From contig VZQC01005710.1 of NCBI GenBank assembly GCA_009823505.1, positions 417,298 through 481,297 on the forward strand: a stretch of DNA of 64,000 nt, written 5' to 3'. This DNA is from Rhizomys pruinosus (lineage: Eukaryota > Chordata > Mammalia > Rodentia > Spalacidae). The first letter of the stretch is position 1. Each line of letters begins with the position of its first letter. A model generated the notes under the pieces. The model was not told the origin of the DNA and searched no databases. It saw only the letters and a list, made by a program, of their open reading frames with translations. Positions 23,243-34,260 of this stretch are shown here, in pieces. The translations under genes and the position numbers were made by a program.

Positions 23243-23590
23243 TTAGTCATCAACTTGATACACTAGAGAATCACCCTAGAAGGGAGTCTCAGAGGGGAGC
23301 CAGCTAGAGCAGGTAGACCTGCAACATGTCTGCAGTGGTTGTCTTGGCTATGCTAATGGGAAGACCCACCCACTGTGGGTGGCCCCATCCCCTAGCCAGG
23401 GCGTCCTGGACATTGTAAGTGTAGAGGGGAGGCTAAGCATCAGTTGTACATGCCTGCATCCAGTCTCTCTCTGCTCTTGACTGGATGTGACTACTGCTTC
23501 AGGTTCCTGCCCTGACTTCTCCTACATGGTAGTAGATCACTGACTGGAGTCTTGTGTGGCCCTGAGCAGGGGACCTCATGGAGCTGTGCC
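23243..23590 (+). mobile_element. LTR-like rodent repeat ('caacttgata' family), degraded
   Basis: It begins 'tagtcatcaacttgataca', contains 'acccacccactgtgggtggc' and 'ctagccagggcgtcctggac', and ends near 'ttcctgccctgacttctcct'. The same layout recurs at 30437, 48213, 55643 and 61046. Two better-kept copies have a TATA-like box and one has aataaa, which suggests a solo LTR. The name is not assigned. Confidence 0.6.
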
Positions 23591-24325
23591 CACACTCCTA
23601 ACCACAGACCTTCAGAGAGAGTTGAAGTACAACTAGCAAGGCTCTTCACTGCTGTCACTTTTTATGAAGTCACTGTGAACACTGAACTGATGGCTACTCA
23701 GTTGTTGCAGACTAGGGTTCTGTGAGTATCTGGTTACAACGTTTTCATCATCCAGTCAACACACAGTCCTGTTTGTGTGTGTTTCGGCTTAAAGACTTCT
23801 CATCAAACGTATATTGTTGATTCATTAACACTGACCTCCTGGCCAGGATGAAGCTTGTCTGGCCCTCAGTCTTTCTCTGTGAAGTATGCAGTAGCTTTCT
23901 TGCACTAGGTATACTGCTGGCCACCTGGGAGCAGCACTGAGGCCCTACATGGGAGGGGGCATTTTAATCACAAAATTACCAACAGAAATATCATAAGCAT
24001 CCCTTAACTAGATGTGGTGAATAGCTGTATGCTGTTTTAACATGCTAAATGAGTCACCGTCTGTTATGCAACTTTCCACCACCTCAGTACTGAGACTACT
24101 GGTGTATGTCACCCAGAGCATGCAGATTGGGTTTACACCTCAGAGAGCCGGAAACAGGGCCTGTCTTCTCTCACAGTCCTCCACTGCAGATGCATTTACC
24201 CATTGGACATGACTCTGAATGAACCTGCCCCTGCCTTGGTCCACAGAAGTCCACCTCAGGGACCCCAGATCCAGTTCTACAGCCTAGGTTAAGCTCTCTA
24301 GTTGGTTACCCAGTTGGACTAACTC
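23591..24325. other. Unique noncoding sequence
   Basis: No repeat or gene recognised. Confidence 0.5.
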
Positions 24326-24990
24326 ATGTGTTAGTCAGGGTTCTCTAAAAGGAACAGAACTGATCGATGGGGCTATCTATCTCTATCTCTATCTCTATCT
24401 CTATCTCTATCTCTATCTCTATCTCTATCTCTATCTCTATCATCTATCAATCATCTGTATCTGCATCTATCCATTTATCTATCATCTATCACCTATATCT
24501 ATCTATCATCTATCAATCATCTATATCTGTCATCTATCTATCCATACATCCATCTACCTACCTACCTACCTACCTATCTACCTATCTATCTATAGATGGC
24601 TTATAGGATAGAGTCCAATAGAATCTGGTAGTTGCTGGTTGAGACTGCTGGATGTCTCAACAGTGCCAATTTGATGCCTAAGGCTGGAAGGTTCCTGAAG
24701 GTCTGCTGGTCTTCAGTCTACTTTGGAATTTGAAAAAGTTGGTTCTATTATCAGTGGAGGAATGTCACAGCAGGAAGATAAGTCCTCCAGTGACAGAGAA
24801 TGCAGCAGTCCAAAGACAAAACCTCTCTTCTGGCATGACCTTTTTTATGGGCTGCCATCAGAAGGTAATCTCAACATTTAGGGTGCATCTTCCTGCTTAG
24901 AATAATCAGATCCAGAAGTCTTTCTCATATTTCAGTTAATTCCAGATCCAGTTAAGTTGACAACCAAGATTAACCATTACAAGACATATG
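24326..24990 (-). mobile_element. LTR-like rodent repeat on the minus strand
   Basis: The left edge 'catgtgttagtcagggttct' and right edge 'gttaagttgacaaccaagat' match the two ends of a widespread rodent repeat, read here on the minus strand. 'atggcttataggatagagtc' and 'gatgtctcaacagtgccaat' fall in the expected order. A large microsatellite has grown near its 3' end. Confidence 0.6.
24374..24595. repeat. Compound microsatellite: (ATCTCT)n then ATCT and CTAC tetranucleotides
   Basis: About eleven hexamer units (24374-24440) pass into ATCT/ATCA-type tetranucleotides and then five CTAC units near 24553-24574. The repeat lies inside the LTR-like element. Confidence 0.96.
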
Positions 24991-25439
24991 TGCATAAGAC
25001 CATTGCCTCTTCCCAAGTTGGTAGAGAGTTGACGAGTGAAGTTCTGGATCTTTCCATTTATCCTCACACTATCTCCAGTGTTCTCATCTGACTCTTCACA
25101 GCCATGACAGCCCTCACTCTCCAAGTGTGTGTGTGCCAGCTGCCATTTCCTGAGTCAGCCCTGCCATAACCCGGCCTGCTTTAAGAGAAGCAAAAGCCCA
25201 CCCCATTGCATATATGTGCCAAAGAACAAAGAACAAAGCTTGGACTGAGAAAGAAAGGTCTCCACATAGCGTGGCCACACTGCAGCACAGAATTTAGATA
25301 AATGTAGGAAATAAGGTTAGCTTTATAAAAGAGGGAGAACCATGCGATCATCCAGATACAATTAGAACATCTACCTGCACCAGGGGCCAAGAGGGCCTTG
25401 GTTATTTCATCACATTGCCTGTTAATCAGCTTCAATAGA
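24991..25439. other. Unique noncoding sequence
   Basis: No repeat or gene recognised. Confidence 0.5.
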
Positions 25440-25900
25440 GCAAAATAGGGGGAGAATTAATGCTGCATCTCACAGCCAGTCTGCATTCAAGGCATCGCAG
25501 AATACGCTTACAGAGCAGTTTGAGAACATAAATCCTGCAGGCCTGAGTGTGCTTGCAGGACACAGGCAAACCCAACAAAGCCATAATTTCCCCTTATTTT
25601 AGGCCTTAGTAGAAAATAAAATATATCATTTTCCACTTGAGCTGATTTCTCCAGGGCTTTGTATTGGTTGTGATTGATTGTCTCCTTTTATCATTATCAA
25701 TTGGGGCTGTGTTCTCAGGTCACTGAGCATTAGAAGTGTCCCAGTTCCATTTACAGATGCCTGTAAAAAGTTAAATTTGGAAGATGAGGGATGACACATA
25801 AAAAGCATTCTAAAGCATATTAGAGCTTCAGCCTTAAGGACAAAAATAATTGAAATAATTTATAACATAATTCCACTTGAGAGTTCATTACGTTATGACT
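25440..25900. other. Repeat-free AT-rich block, candidate conserved noncoding element
   Basis: It contains no SINE, LTR or simple repeat, and is rich in short AT-type motifs ('ttgtgattgattgtctcctt', 'atcattatcaattggggc'). The call rests only on appearance; conservation cannot be tested here. Confidence 0.25.
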
Positions 25901-26709
25901 TTGAAAGTTCCTCCTTCACAATGTCTCACTGCAATGGGTCTTAAAACAACAAGGAATCACAAGCTGAAGAAAATTCTTGATGTAAAAAATGCAACCATGG
26001 GATTCTCAGGAGAAAGAAAGAAAAATGCCCACCCACACACCAATGACACTGTATTAGACCATGAAGTCATTTGCATGGCTTTACGTACATCACCTGTGTG
26101 GGACAGAGCACCTGGCTTCTTGCTCTGCTGTCCTCCCTCGCTCCATGGCTGAAGGGATTTCACATTATTCTCGCTTGACTTCTTCATTCTAAATGTCTCC
26201 TTAATGGCTGCATTCCAAAGCAATATTAAGAACTGTTACACAATGCCATTTTTAAAATGACCTAACCATCTACGGAAATAAGAGTGGATAAAGTAGCATT
26301 CTCCGAGATATGTCCACATTTATTAGTATTTATACTTCACCTTATTCTGGAAAACATTTGAAACAACTTGCTATTATAATAAAGAATGTTCAAAGTACAG
26401 TAGAAATATTCAAATGTTCAGTAGAAATATTCAAATGTTCAAAGAACAGTAGAAATATTGGAAAATGAGGATAAGAAGAGGAGGATGAGGTCTGTGCATT
26501 TGTGCTAGTCAGCCACATCATGGACAATGACATGTCTCAGTGAGCATCTTTCTTACAAGCAGGCAAGGCAGCTGGAGGTCACTCTTACTTCAGGTTCTGG
26601 AGCTTCTGCACCACTTGTCGTTGACCCTCCTGGGATCAGGGACCAATGCGGGTTGTATTCCCCTCACTGTATGGCAGAGGCACGTGAGGACAAATAAAAC
26701 CTGGGGTCT
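25901..26709. other. Unique sequence with a short local repeat
   Basis: 'cagtagaaatattcaaatgt' recurs at about 26399-26439, with a third partial copy to 26460 after 'tcaaagaa'. No gene is recognised. Confidence 0.5.
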
Positions 26710-26989
26710 GCCAGGTGTGGTGGCGCACGCCTTTAATCTTAGCACTTGGGAGGCAGAGACAGGTGGATCTTTGTGAGTTCAAGGCCAGCCTGGTCTACAA
26801 GGTGAGTTCCAGGACAGCTGGGGCTACAGGGAGACCCTGTCTCAAAAAGACCAAAAAAATCTTAGCACTTGGGAGGCAGAGGCAGGCGGATCTCTGAGTT
26901 CAAGGCCAGCCTTGTCTACATAGCAAAGTTCCAGGACAGCCAGAGCTACAGGGAGACCCTGTCTCAAAAGACGCCCCCCCAAAAAAAAC
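26710..26989 (+). mobile_element. Tandem B1 doublet
   Basis: A full B1 (26710-26860) is followed without a gap by a 5'-truncated B1 that starts at cttagcacttgggaggcaga (26861) and ends near 26989. The second begins exactly at the sequence found about 30 bases into the first. Either it inserted into the first copy's A-tail or the pair arose by unequal exchange. Confidence 0.93.
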
Positions 26990-27429
26990 AGAGTCTGCAG
27001 CTTTTTACTTTCTTTTTCAGTTTCCATTGTGCCTGGCGCTGTGTTACATGAGGACATTTTCATACGATTGTGCACTGTATATTGAGCATGTTCCTGCATG
27101 CCCTCCCTTTCTGCCCTTCATGTGAGTCCCCTTGTCACTCTAGATGGTTTTACTTCTATTTTCACATGATATATACATGCATGGCTTTATATATCTCTAA
27201 AATCTAGGAACCACAAATGAGAGAAAACATATAATACTCATCTTTCAGTGACTGGCTTAATTAGATTGACATGATCATCTCCAGTAGACACCTCAGCATT
27301 GAACTGGTAACTGCTGCTCCATTGTTTCCTCTTTCCACTGTTCTGTAACTTCTCATGGCCGAACCCTAAACCAAAACTACACAAGGAATGGGATTCTAGA
27401 AAATGCAGTTCCCAGACTTAGATGTACTT
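26990..27429. other. Unique noncoding sequence
   Basis: No repeat or gene recognised. Confidence 0.5.
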
Positions 27430-28015
27430 GGCAGTGGACGTGGAAATGGTGGCAATGGTGGTGTTGGTGGTAGCTATGGTAGTGGTGGAGGTGATTGTAA
27501 TGATGGTGGCGCTCATCGTTATGATGTTGGTAGAGGCGATGGTGGTGATAATAGTGATGGCATGGGGGGCTGGAGAGATGGCCTAGTGGTTAAGAGCGCT
27601 GACTGCTGTTGCAGAGGACCCGGGTTCGATCCCCAGCACCCACATGGCGGCTGAGAACCATCTGAAACTCCAATTCCAGAGCTCCAGTTCCAGGGGAATC
27701 AGACACCCTCTTCTGACCTCCGCAGCATTGCACGACACAGGTGCACAAACTTGCATGCAGACAGTACATTCATACACATACAGAAATAAATAAAAATAAA
27801 TAAATAAAATATCTTGTTTAAAAAAAATAGTGATGGCATGAAGGTAATGGAGATGCTGTTGGCAGTGATAGCAATGGTGGTAGAGGTTATGGTTTTGGAG
27901 ACGATGACAAGATGGTGGTGCTGATGATGGTTTTGATGATCATGGTGCTGCTGGTAATTACAACAAGGGCGGTGCCATGGGGATGATGATAAAGACGACA
28001 GTGATGGTGGGGATG
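27430..28015. repeat. Degenerate GGT/GAT-rich trinucleotide repeat, split by a B2
   Basis: Before and after the B2, the plus strand is dominated by ggtggt, gatggtgg and gatgatg words (27437-27563, 27826-28015). The short Gly/Asp-rich frame at 27403-27654 is a by-product of this composition and runs into the SINE. Confidence 0.85.
27565..27825 (+). mobile_element. B2 SINE, young type, with perfect TSD
   Basis: A full B2 with B box gggttcgatcccc and the 'gcattgcacgacac' 3' half. It is flanked by the perfect 15-bp duplication 'aatagtgatggcatg' at 27550-27564 and 27826-27840. The internal-repeat segment is present but shortened. The clean TSD shows a fairly recent insertion into the GGT/GAT repeat. 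Confidence 0.97.
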
Positions 28016-28744
28016 TGATCCTGTTGCTTTTTACTTACTGGTTTCATGACCAGCCACTTGATTCTATCAATAATACTACCTTGGTGAACACTCTGTAGTG
28101 TTTACAGGTAGTCCTATTGGCTATAAAAGATGCTTGTAGCATCCTCTTATCAGACTTGTGTTCTTTATTCCTGAGCTCTCTCCAGAGCCTCCAAGATAAG
28201 CTTGTACTGTAGTGATGGTGGTGGAGATTCTCGGTTCTCTCCTAGCCTGCTTTGCTTATTTCCCCGTCTCTCTGCTATGCTGAGAAAAGGCATTCATTTG
28301 CTTATTCACATTTCACTTCCTATTCTTAGCATCTGACTTATTTATTTCGTTTTATTGATTTTATTTTGTCTTTAATGCCCTGCTACATAATACTGTCTTT
28401 TATTTGGCAATGAAAGAATTAGGGTTAAAAATCGATCTCCCTAGACATCTGTGACAACTTTAGCTTAGCAGCTTCCTCCTTTACGATGTTATGAGTAATC
28501 TGAAATAATATTTTGAGGTCTCACAAGTTATCGCAGAGTGCTTCTATTTTATTTGTTATAACTACATAATTGGGTTATCCTTTCTGAATGCTTGTTGTAA
28601 TTTTGAATTTAGGAAGATTGTATCAGCAAATAACAGTTTTTGCTTTGCTAACCATAAAATCAAATTTGCATAACTTTCAAGGGCACTTGGAAATTATTCA
28701 TCCCATCAGGTGAACTTGATCTGTGTGAGCCTCACTGTCATCAT
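28016..28744. other. Unique, AT-rich noncoding sequence
   Basis: No repeat recognised. 28420-28700 is clean non-repetitive DNA. Confidence 0.5.
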
Positions 28745-29200
28745 AATATAGGCTGAGTATTGGCCCCAGAGACATCTAGGTCCTGATCCCTGAACATGTG
28801 AATATTATTTTATGCAGAAAAACAGACTTTGCCAAAACAATTAAGGACCTTGAGGTGCAGAGGTGACCCTGAGTGATTCAGGTGAGTCCTGCAGGCGATC
28901 ACCAGTGCCCTTAAAAGAGGAAGGAAGACAGAGCTTTGCCTGACAAGATAGGCTGCATGCTCCAAAGCAAGATGTTGCGTCATTGGCTGACAGGGGAAAT
29001 GGCTATAGCCATGGTAGGAAGATCGACAGCCCTGGATGTGGAAAGGCAAGGAGGGTTCTTCCCAGAGCTTCGGAGGCTGGGTCTGTGGACACCTGCACTC
29101 TGGCCCAGGGAAACTGAGCACAAGCTTCTGTGGGCCAAACCGTGAGGAAATAAATGTGTTGTTTTGAACCATGAAGTTGCCACAGCATGTCACAGCAGGT
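28745..29200 (+). mobile_element. Old LTR fragment, MLT1/MaLR-like
   Basis: 'ggccccagagacatctaggt', 'cctgaacatgtgaatattat', 'gactttgccaaaacaattaa', 'agtgcccttaaaagaggaag' and, near the end, aataaa (29149-29154) follow in the order of an ancient mammalian LTR. The frames inside it are not genes. Confidence 0.6.
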
Positions 29201-29253
29201 ACATGCCAATCATCTACCATGGAACAGTGGTAATAATAGGTTCTCCTTACTGA

Positions 29254-29255
<2 letters not shown>

Positions 29256-29284
<29 letters not shown>
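29256..29284. repeat. (TG)n microsatellite
   Basis: About 29 bp of GT/TG. It is the 3' tail of the minus-strand SINE that follows. Confidence 0.97.
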
Positions 29285-29287
<3 letters not shown>

Positions 29288-29560
29288 AGACACAAGCTTA
29301 CCATGGTTCATGTGGAGAGACAAAGGGTCTTAGGTCAATCCTCACTTTCCAGCTTGTTTGAGACAGGACCCCTTACACCAAGCTAGCTGGCCAGCAAGCT
29401 TCTAGGGACTCTCCTGTCTCTACCCCTCAGCTCGCCACGGGTGCATTGGAATTATAGGTGCATGTTACCATGCCCCATTTATTTGGATTCTGAGGATTTG
29501 AACTCAGGTCCTCATACTTGCAAGGCAAGCACTTCACACAGTGAGCAGACTGACCCATGC
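29256..29560 (-). mobile_element. B4-type SINE
   Basis: Read on the minus strand: a tRNA-like head ('ttgccttgcaagtatgagga'), a middle with 'ggtagagacaggagagtccc' and 'gcttgctggccagctagctt', 'gtcctgtctcaaacaagctg' and a CA tail. The order matches the B4-type copies at 7929 and 43100. Confidence 0.75.
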
Positions 29561-30436
29561 TCACTGATTGAAGTTTCGACCATGATTCCCTGATCTTTTC
29601 AAAATAAATCCACTAATACCAATATTATCAACATGAGACACTTAATGACTATCCCCACCACTCCCTTTCATAACCACCATGACTCTATGTCTCCTTCAAG
29701 GCTCAGGGAGTTGGTGTCTATATTTTCTGAGTCCCTCTCTTCTACCCAGTTAGCCTGGTTGTCTACCTTTACCCAGTCATTTGACGAGATCTCCTTTTGT
29801 GTCTATTTCTGATTCCAGCATGAGCCTTGGCTCTGATGTGGTGGTTTAAACTCCCACGGGTGTTATCACAACCAAGGTGTCTGACCTGCAGCCTCTCCCT
29901 TTGATTCCCATTTCTTCTCCTTGCAACTTCCTTTTCGATTTTGTGTGATGTACACTAGGGTGTTTTGTTTTTTTTTTTAAAACTATGCCCGTGAATACTT
30001 TTAATGCTTTCAAGGATCTATTTAAATGTCTAGTCCTCTGTCTAAGTCAAGAACAAAGACTTTTTTTGCTGCATTCTTACATAAGACTTGACAGTCCTTA
30101 GTAGACTCTCAATTATTTCTGGGTTTTGTTTACTCAATTTTGCATTTTTTGACCCAGATCAATTTATGAGTCTTCCCCTATGAAATAATTTAAATTATAA
30201 AACTATATGACTTTTTTTTTCTCATTTGTGGATATTTTTACTCAACTCATTTGTTTATTTAATAACTATTAACCCAGGAGCTTTGGTGAGCCAGGCACTA
30301 GGCTGGGACCTGGTGGCAGGGCAGAAACCAGCCCTCTGCAGCCCTGCCTGGTCCTCCTGGGCCATACTGACTGAGGCTGGGTGCTTCAGAACAACTCCCT
30401 TGATCTGTCTTCTTGAGCTTGCTTGATACACCAGTC
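29561..30436. other. Unique noncoding sequence
   Basis: No repeat or gene recognised. T-runs lie at 29969-29978 and 30213-30220. Confidence 0.5.
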
Positions 30437-30800
30437 AGCTTAAATGGTCAACTTGACACAACCTCAAATCACCTGGGAAGAGTCTCATTGAGGGATTGTC
30501 TGTATTGGGTTGGTCCGTGAACATGTCTGTGAGGGATTGCTTGATGAGTTAGTTGCTGTGGAAAGACCCAGCCCACTGGGTGGCGCAGTTCCCTAGGCAG
30601 GGGGTCCTGAGCTGTATAAAGTAGGGAAATGGAGCTGAACACAGCAAGCGAGAGAATGGCACACATTGGTGCATTTCTTTGATCTTGACTGTGGATGTGA
30701 CTGGCTGTTTTAAATTTCTGCCTTTACTTCCCCACTGGGATTGTGAGCTAAGACAAACCCTTTCTATCCTGTGCTACTTTTTCTCAGAATATTTTATCAC
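30437..30800 (+). mobile_element. LTR-like rodent repeat with TATA-like box
   Basis: 'aatggtcaacttgacacaac' opens the element. 'acccagcccactgggtggcg' and a TATA-like tgtataaa (30613-30620) follow. A 3' part ends near 'tattttatcactgc'. Compare 35210-35775, which shares this 3' end. Confidence 0.65.
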
Positions 30801-31466
30801 TGCTTTGGAAATAACAGGAGATCAGCGATATGAGATTCTTTTTCCCAGTGCCTCCTCTGCCCAAGTCTCCCTCTGGAAAAGACTCCAACCTACTCTCTGA
30901 GAGAAGCTCCTCCTAGGCCATAGCTGCAGCCCCAGACCTTCCACCAGGCATCAGCCTGTGCAATTCTCATGGTGAAAACATACCACCTGCTGCCATGGAC
31001 CACATCTTTGGGCCATGAAGGGGGGCAGCCTGGTGTTTACTTGTCCATATCTGTCCCCTAGACTTCGTGGGCTTTAGTTTTGTTCATGTTTTTTCTTAAT
31101 GCAGGGCCTGATATCTCACAACCATTGAATAAATGCTTCAGGGGGTGAATAAACTGCCCATGTTATAAATCATTATTGCTGCTGGCTGGTTTTATGTCGG
31201 CTAGAATGTACCCTTAACTCGTTATTGTAGAGAGAAAATGTGAATGACAGTTTTCTGATCCCAAATTCATCTGACAATGGTGCTATACCATCAGAACTGG
31301 GTTGGGTGTGACATCCATTGGCCTCGACTTTTAACCTCTCATAAGTGCATGAATTTGGAGGAATTGTTTCCTGGCATTTGGTGTTATACAGGAAATCCCT
31401 GTGCCAGAGTAATTTTTGCTTCATTTTAAGAAACCTGTTACTCTTTTTCCCTTTGTCTATATATAA
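30801..31466. other. Unique noncoding sequence
   Basis: No repeat or gene recognised. Confidence 0.5.
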
Positions 31467-31565
31467 GAGAAAAAAGAAGAGAGGAAAAGAGAGAGAAAAG
31501 GAAAGAGGGAAGGAGGAAAGAGAGGAAGGAGGAGAGTAGAAACTAGGGAGGGAAGGAGAGAGAGA

Positions 31566-31611
<46 letters not shown>
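31467..31611. repeat. Polypurine tract ending in (GA)n
   Basis: 145 bp almost entirely A and G. From about 31544 to 31611 it is unbroken purine, the last 43 bp pure GA (31569-31611). Such tracts can adopt triplex (H-DNA) forms. Confidence 0.96.
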
Positions 31612-31616
<5 letters not shown>

Positions 31617-32416
31617 CTTTAAAAATCCCCAAATGTCCTTGTAGGTGGTGTTTCTCCCCCCTCCCCCAATCCTTACTGGATTAAAATTTTCTTCTATCCA
31701 GAGAAGTCCTATCAGTTGGAAACTTCCTTAAATTGCCTATGTCTACAAGGTCTATCTGAGCTGTGGGCCACCCAGTCAAGCTGAGAAGGAGCAGTTGGAG
31801 AGATGGAGGAATCATAGTGGTCAGAGTAGGGACCTTAGCTGTTGCTTCTCAGGTGACTCTTGTGTAGTGGGGATGTCTGTTGTCTTCTGGTTAGGGTGGA
31901 TTAGCATGGTAGACAGAGAGTGTTCCTCGTTCCCCAGCCAAACCCAGAGTCACCCCAAACTCCAGCTCCAATGTCAGCTCTGATTTTCAAAGCTGTCAGA
32001 TGTTTTCATTTTCAGGAGCATTTTATCAGGAAGTGGAAGAGCCTGCCCAGGTCCACACTGACCAAGAAATCTATATTCTTTTTTATCACAGAGGAACTGG
32101 AACCCAACCAGAGTTGTCCAAGTATCAGGCCATGGCACCTCCTGCCTGTGAGACCACTGCGTGCTGTCCCTTCAGTCTTCCCCTGTTGGTCTCCTTGTCA
32201 GGCTGCACTGCTGTTGTTCTTGATCAGCAGGGCCCAGCGAACCCAGCATGGTAGAGCAGTGGCACTGTGAAACCTCAGGATCCTTGCAGATGACCCCGAT
32301 TTGAGCAGAGATTGGGTCAAGGTACTCCTTCCAGATAACCAGAGATGTGCGTGGCCAGGTTGCACACAAGAACTATCATAGACCTATGGGGTGGGAACAA
32401 AGAAAATATTCCAGCA
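31612..32416. other. Unique noncoding sequence
   Basis: Overlapping frames of 60-116 codons at 31795-32270 have no recognisable domain and no splice context that I can defend. Confidence 0.45.
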
Positions 32417-33152
32417 GAGTCATGTGCAGGCTGAGCTAGCCCAGCTGTGGCAGAGTCGTGAGCAGGCTGAGCTACCCTGGCTGTGGCAGAGTCGTGAGCA
32501 GGCTGAGCTAGCCTGGCTGTGACAGAGTCGTGAGCAGGCTGAGCTAGCCCAGCTGTGGCAGAGTCGTGAGCAGGCTGAGCTAGCCCGGCTGTGGCAGTGT
32601 CGTGAGCAGGCTGAGCTACCCTGGCTGTGGCAGAGTCATGAGCAGGCTGAGCACTAGCCCGGCTGTGGCAGAGTGGTGAGCAGGCTGAGCTAGCCCGGCT
32701 GTGGCAGTGTCATGAGTAGGCTGAGCACTAGCCCGGCTGTGGTAGAGTCGTGAGCAGGCTGAGCACTAGTCCGGCTGTGGCAGTGTCGTGAGCAGGCTGA
32801 GCTAGCCCGGCTGTGGCAGAGTCGTGAGCAGGCTGAGCTAGCCCGGCTGTGGCAGAGTCGTGAGCAGGCTGAGCACTAGCCCGGCTTTGGCAGAGTCGAG
32901 AGCAGGCTGAGCTAGCCCGGCTGTGGCAGAGTCGTGAGCAGGCTGAGCTAGCCCGGCTGTGGCAGTGTCGAGAGTAGGCTGAGCACTAGCCCGGCTGTGG
33001 CAGAGTGGTGAGCAGGCTGAGCACTAGCCCGGCTGTGGCAGAGTCGTGAGCAGGCTGAGCACTAGCCCGGCTGTGGCAGAGTCGTGAACAGGCTGAGCTA
33101 GCCCGGCTGTGGCAGAGTCGTGAGCAGGCTGAGCACTAGTCCGGCTGTGGCA
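32417..33152. repeat. Minisatellite, 20 copies of a 36/38-bp unit
   Basis: I count 20 consecutive units starting at gagtcgtgagcaggctgagc. Twelve are 36 bp; eight (units 7, 9, 10, 13, 16, 17, 18, 20) are 38 bp because of an extra 'ac' before ctag. The total is 736 bp, exactly the span. Point variants (gtgtcg, gagtgg, ccctgg, cccagc) are shared between non-adjacent units, as in arrays shaped by unequal exchange or gene conversion. The 2-bp length changes break any reading frame, so it is not coding. Confidence 0.98.
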
Positions 33153-33279
33153 GGATTGGTAGCCTCCTCCTGAGCATAGAGCACTCTGATGAAGCTCAGT
33201 TCATAGCAAGCAGGGTCTGAGTATGTTGTTTCCAGGAAGAAAACGAAGCTTCTTACCTCCATTAAGAGGCTTTAAGTTA

Positions 33280-33500
33280 TGGCTAGGGAGATGGCTCAGT
33301 GGTTAAGACCACTGGCTGCTCTTCCAAGGACCCAGGTTTGGTTCACAGCACCACATGGTGGCTAACAACCATCCATAGCTCCAGTTCCAGGGGATCCAAC
33401 GCCCTCTTCTGACCTCAGCGGGTACTGCACAACATGGTGCACTTACACACATGCAGGCAATACACTCAAACACATAAAATAAGAAATAAGACATTTTTAA
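33280..33500 (+). mobile_element. B2/B3-type SINE
   Basis: 'gagatggctcagtggttaag', 'agcaccacatggtggctaac' and 'acacataaaataagaaataa' mark an older B2/B3 copy without the internal repeat. Confidence 0.92.
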
Positions 33501-34019
33501 ACAGTCTTCAAGATGGATTTCTAGCTGTAATTCTCTGCATGTGGCAGCAGAATGGAGGGCAGTGGCTGGCGATTGTGCACATCACCCACCTGTAGCAGGA
33601 GGCTGGGCATGCACCCAGAGGCGCAGACCAGGCTTGGCTGTCTGCCATTCACCCTCAGGTAAGGCCACAGGTTCCTAGACCAGGAGCTCCTGCTTCTGGA
33701 AAAGCTGCTCAGGTGATGTCATGGAACTATGGGGGATTAGATAAAATAACAAGAGTAAGGCTCCTGACAGAGAGCATGCCCAACATGGGGTAGTATTGGT
33801 GTCTGGGGAGGGGAGGGGAAGGGCTCTTTGTCCCCTCTCCTCTAATCTGGACTGAGCCCCCCGCTCACCCACATGACAAAGACTGATGGTTTTTCTGTCA
33901 ATCAATAGATGTATGAACAGCTCAAGGCCTCATTTCTAAGCCTTTGAACAGGAAGCCTGAGGTGCCCAGGGTTTGAATTGGCTCTTGCAAAAAACAATAT
34001 TTGCTCCAGGTTGGCTCCT
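33501..34019. other. Unique noncoding sequence
   Basis: No repeat or gene recognised. Confidence 0.5.
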
Positions 34020-34260
34020 GCATTATGAATTTTTAACTTCACATAAATCAAAACTGTAAAAATGGACAAAGGACAAATTTCCTGTGCCAGGACTAAAATA
34101 GAAGCCGCCTGTGTCCCTCAAACAATTCCAATTATGTTTCCATAACCAAATCATGCTGAGATGAATGGCTGGAATATTTATATTTAGGTCCTGAAGTATA
34201 ATGTAAAATAAATGAAAGCAGTCTATCTTCTCACGACCAAAGCTCTGCCGATTTTCCACT
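34020..34260. other. Repeat-free AT-rich block, candidate conserved noncoding element
   Basis: It is clean, non-repetitive and AT-rich ('caattatgtttccataacca', 'atttatatttaggtcctgaa'). Conservation is a guess from appearance only. Confidence 0.22.

Noticed and set aside
27403..27654. Gly/Asp-rich 83-codon frame
   Set aside because: Its composition is set by the GGT/GAT repeat and it ends inside a B2.
32417..33152. CRISPR-like array
   Set aside because: Units are contiguous with no unique spacers, and the host is a rodent; it is a minisatellite.
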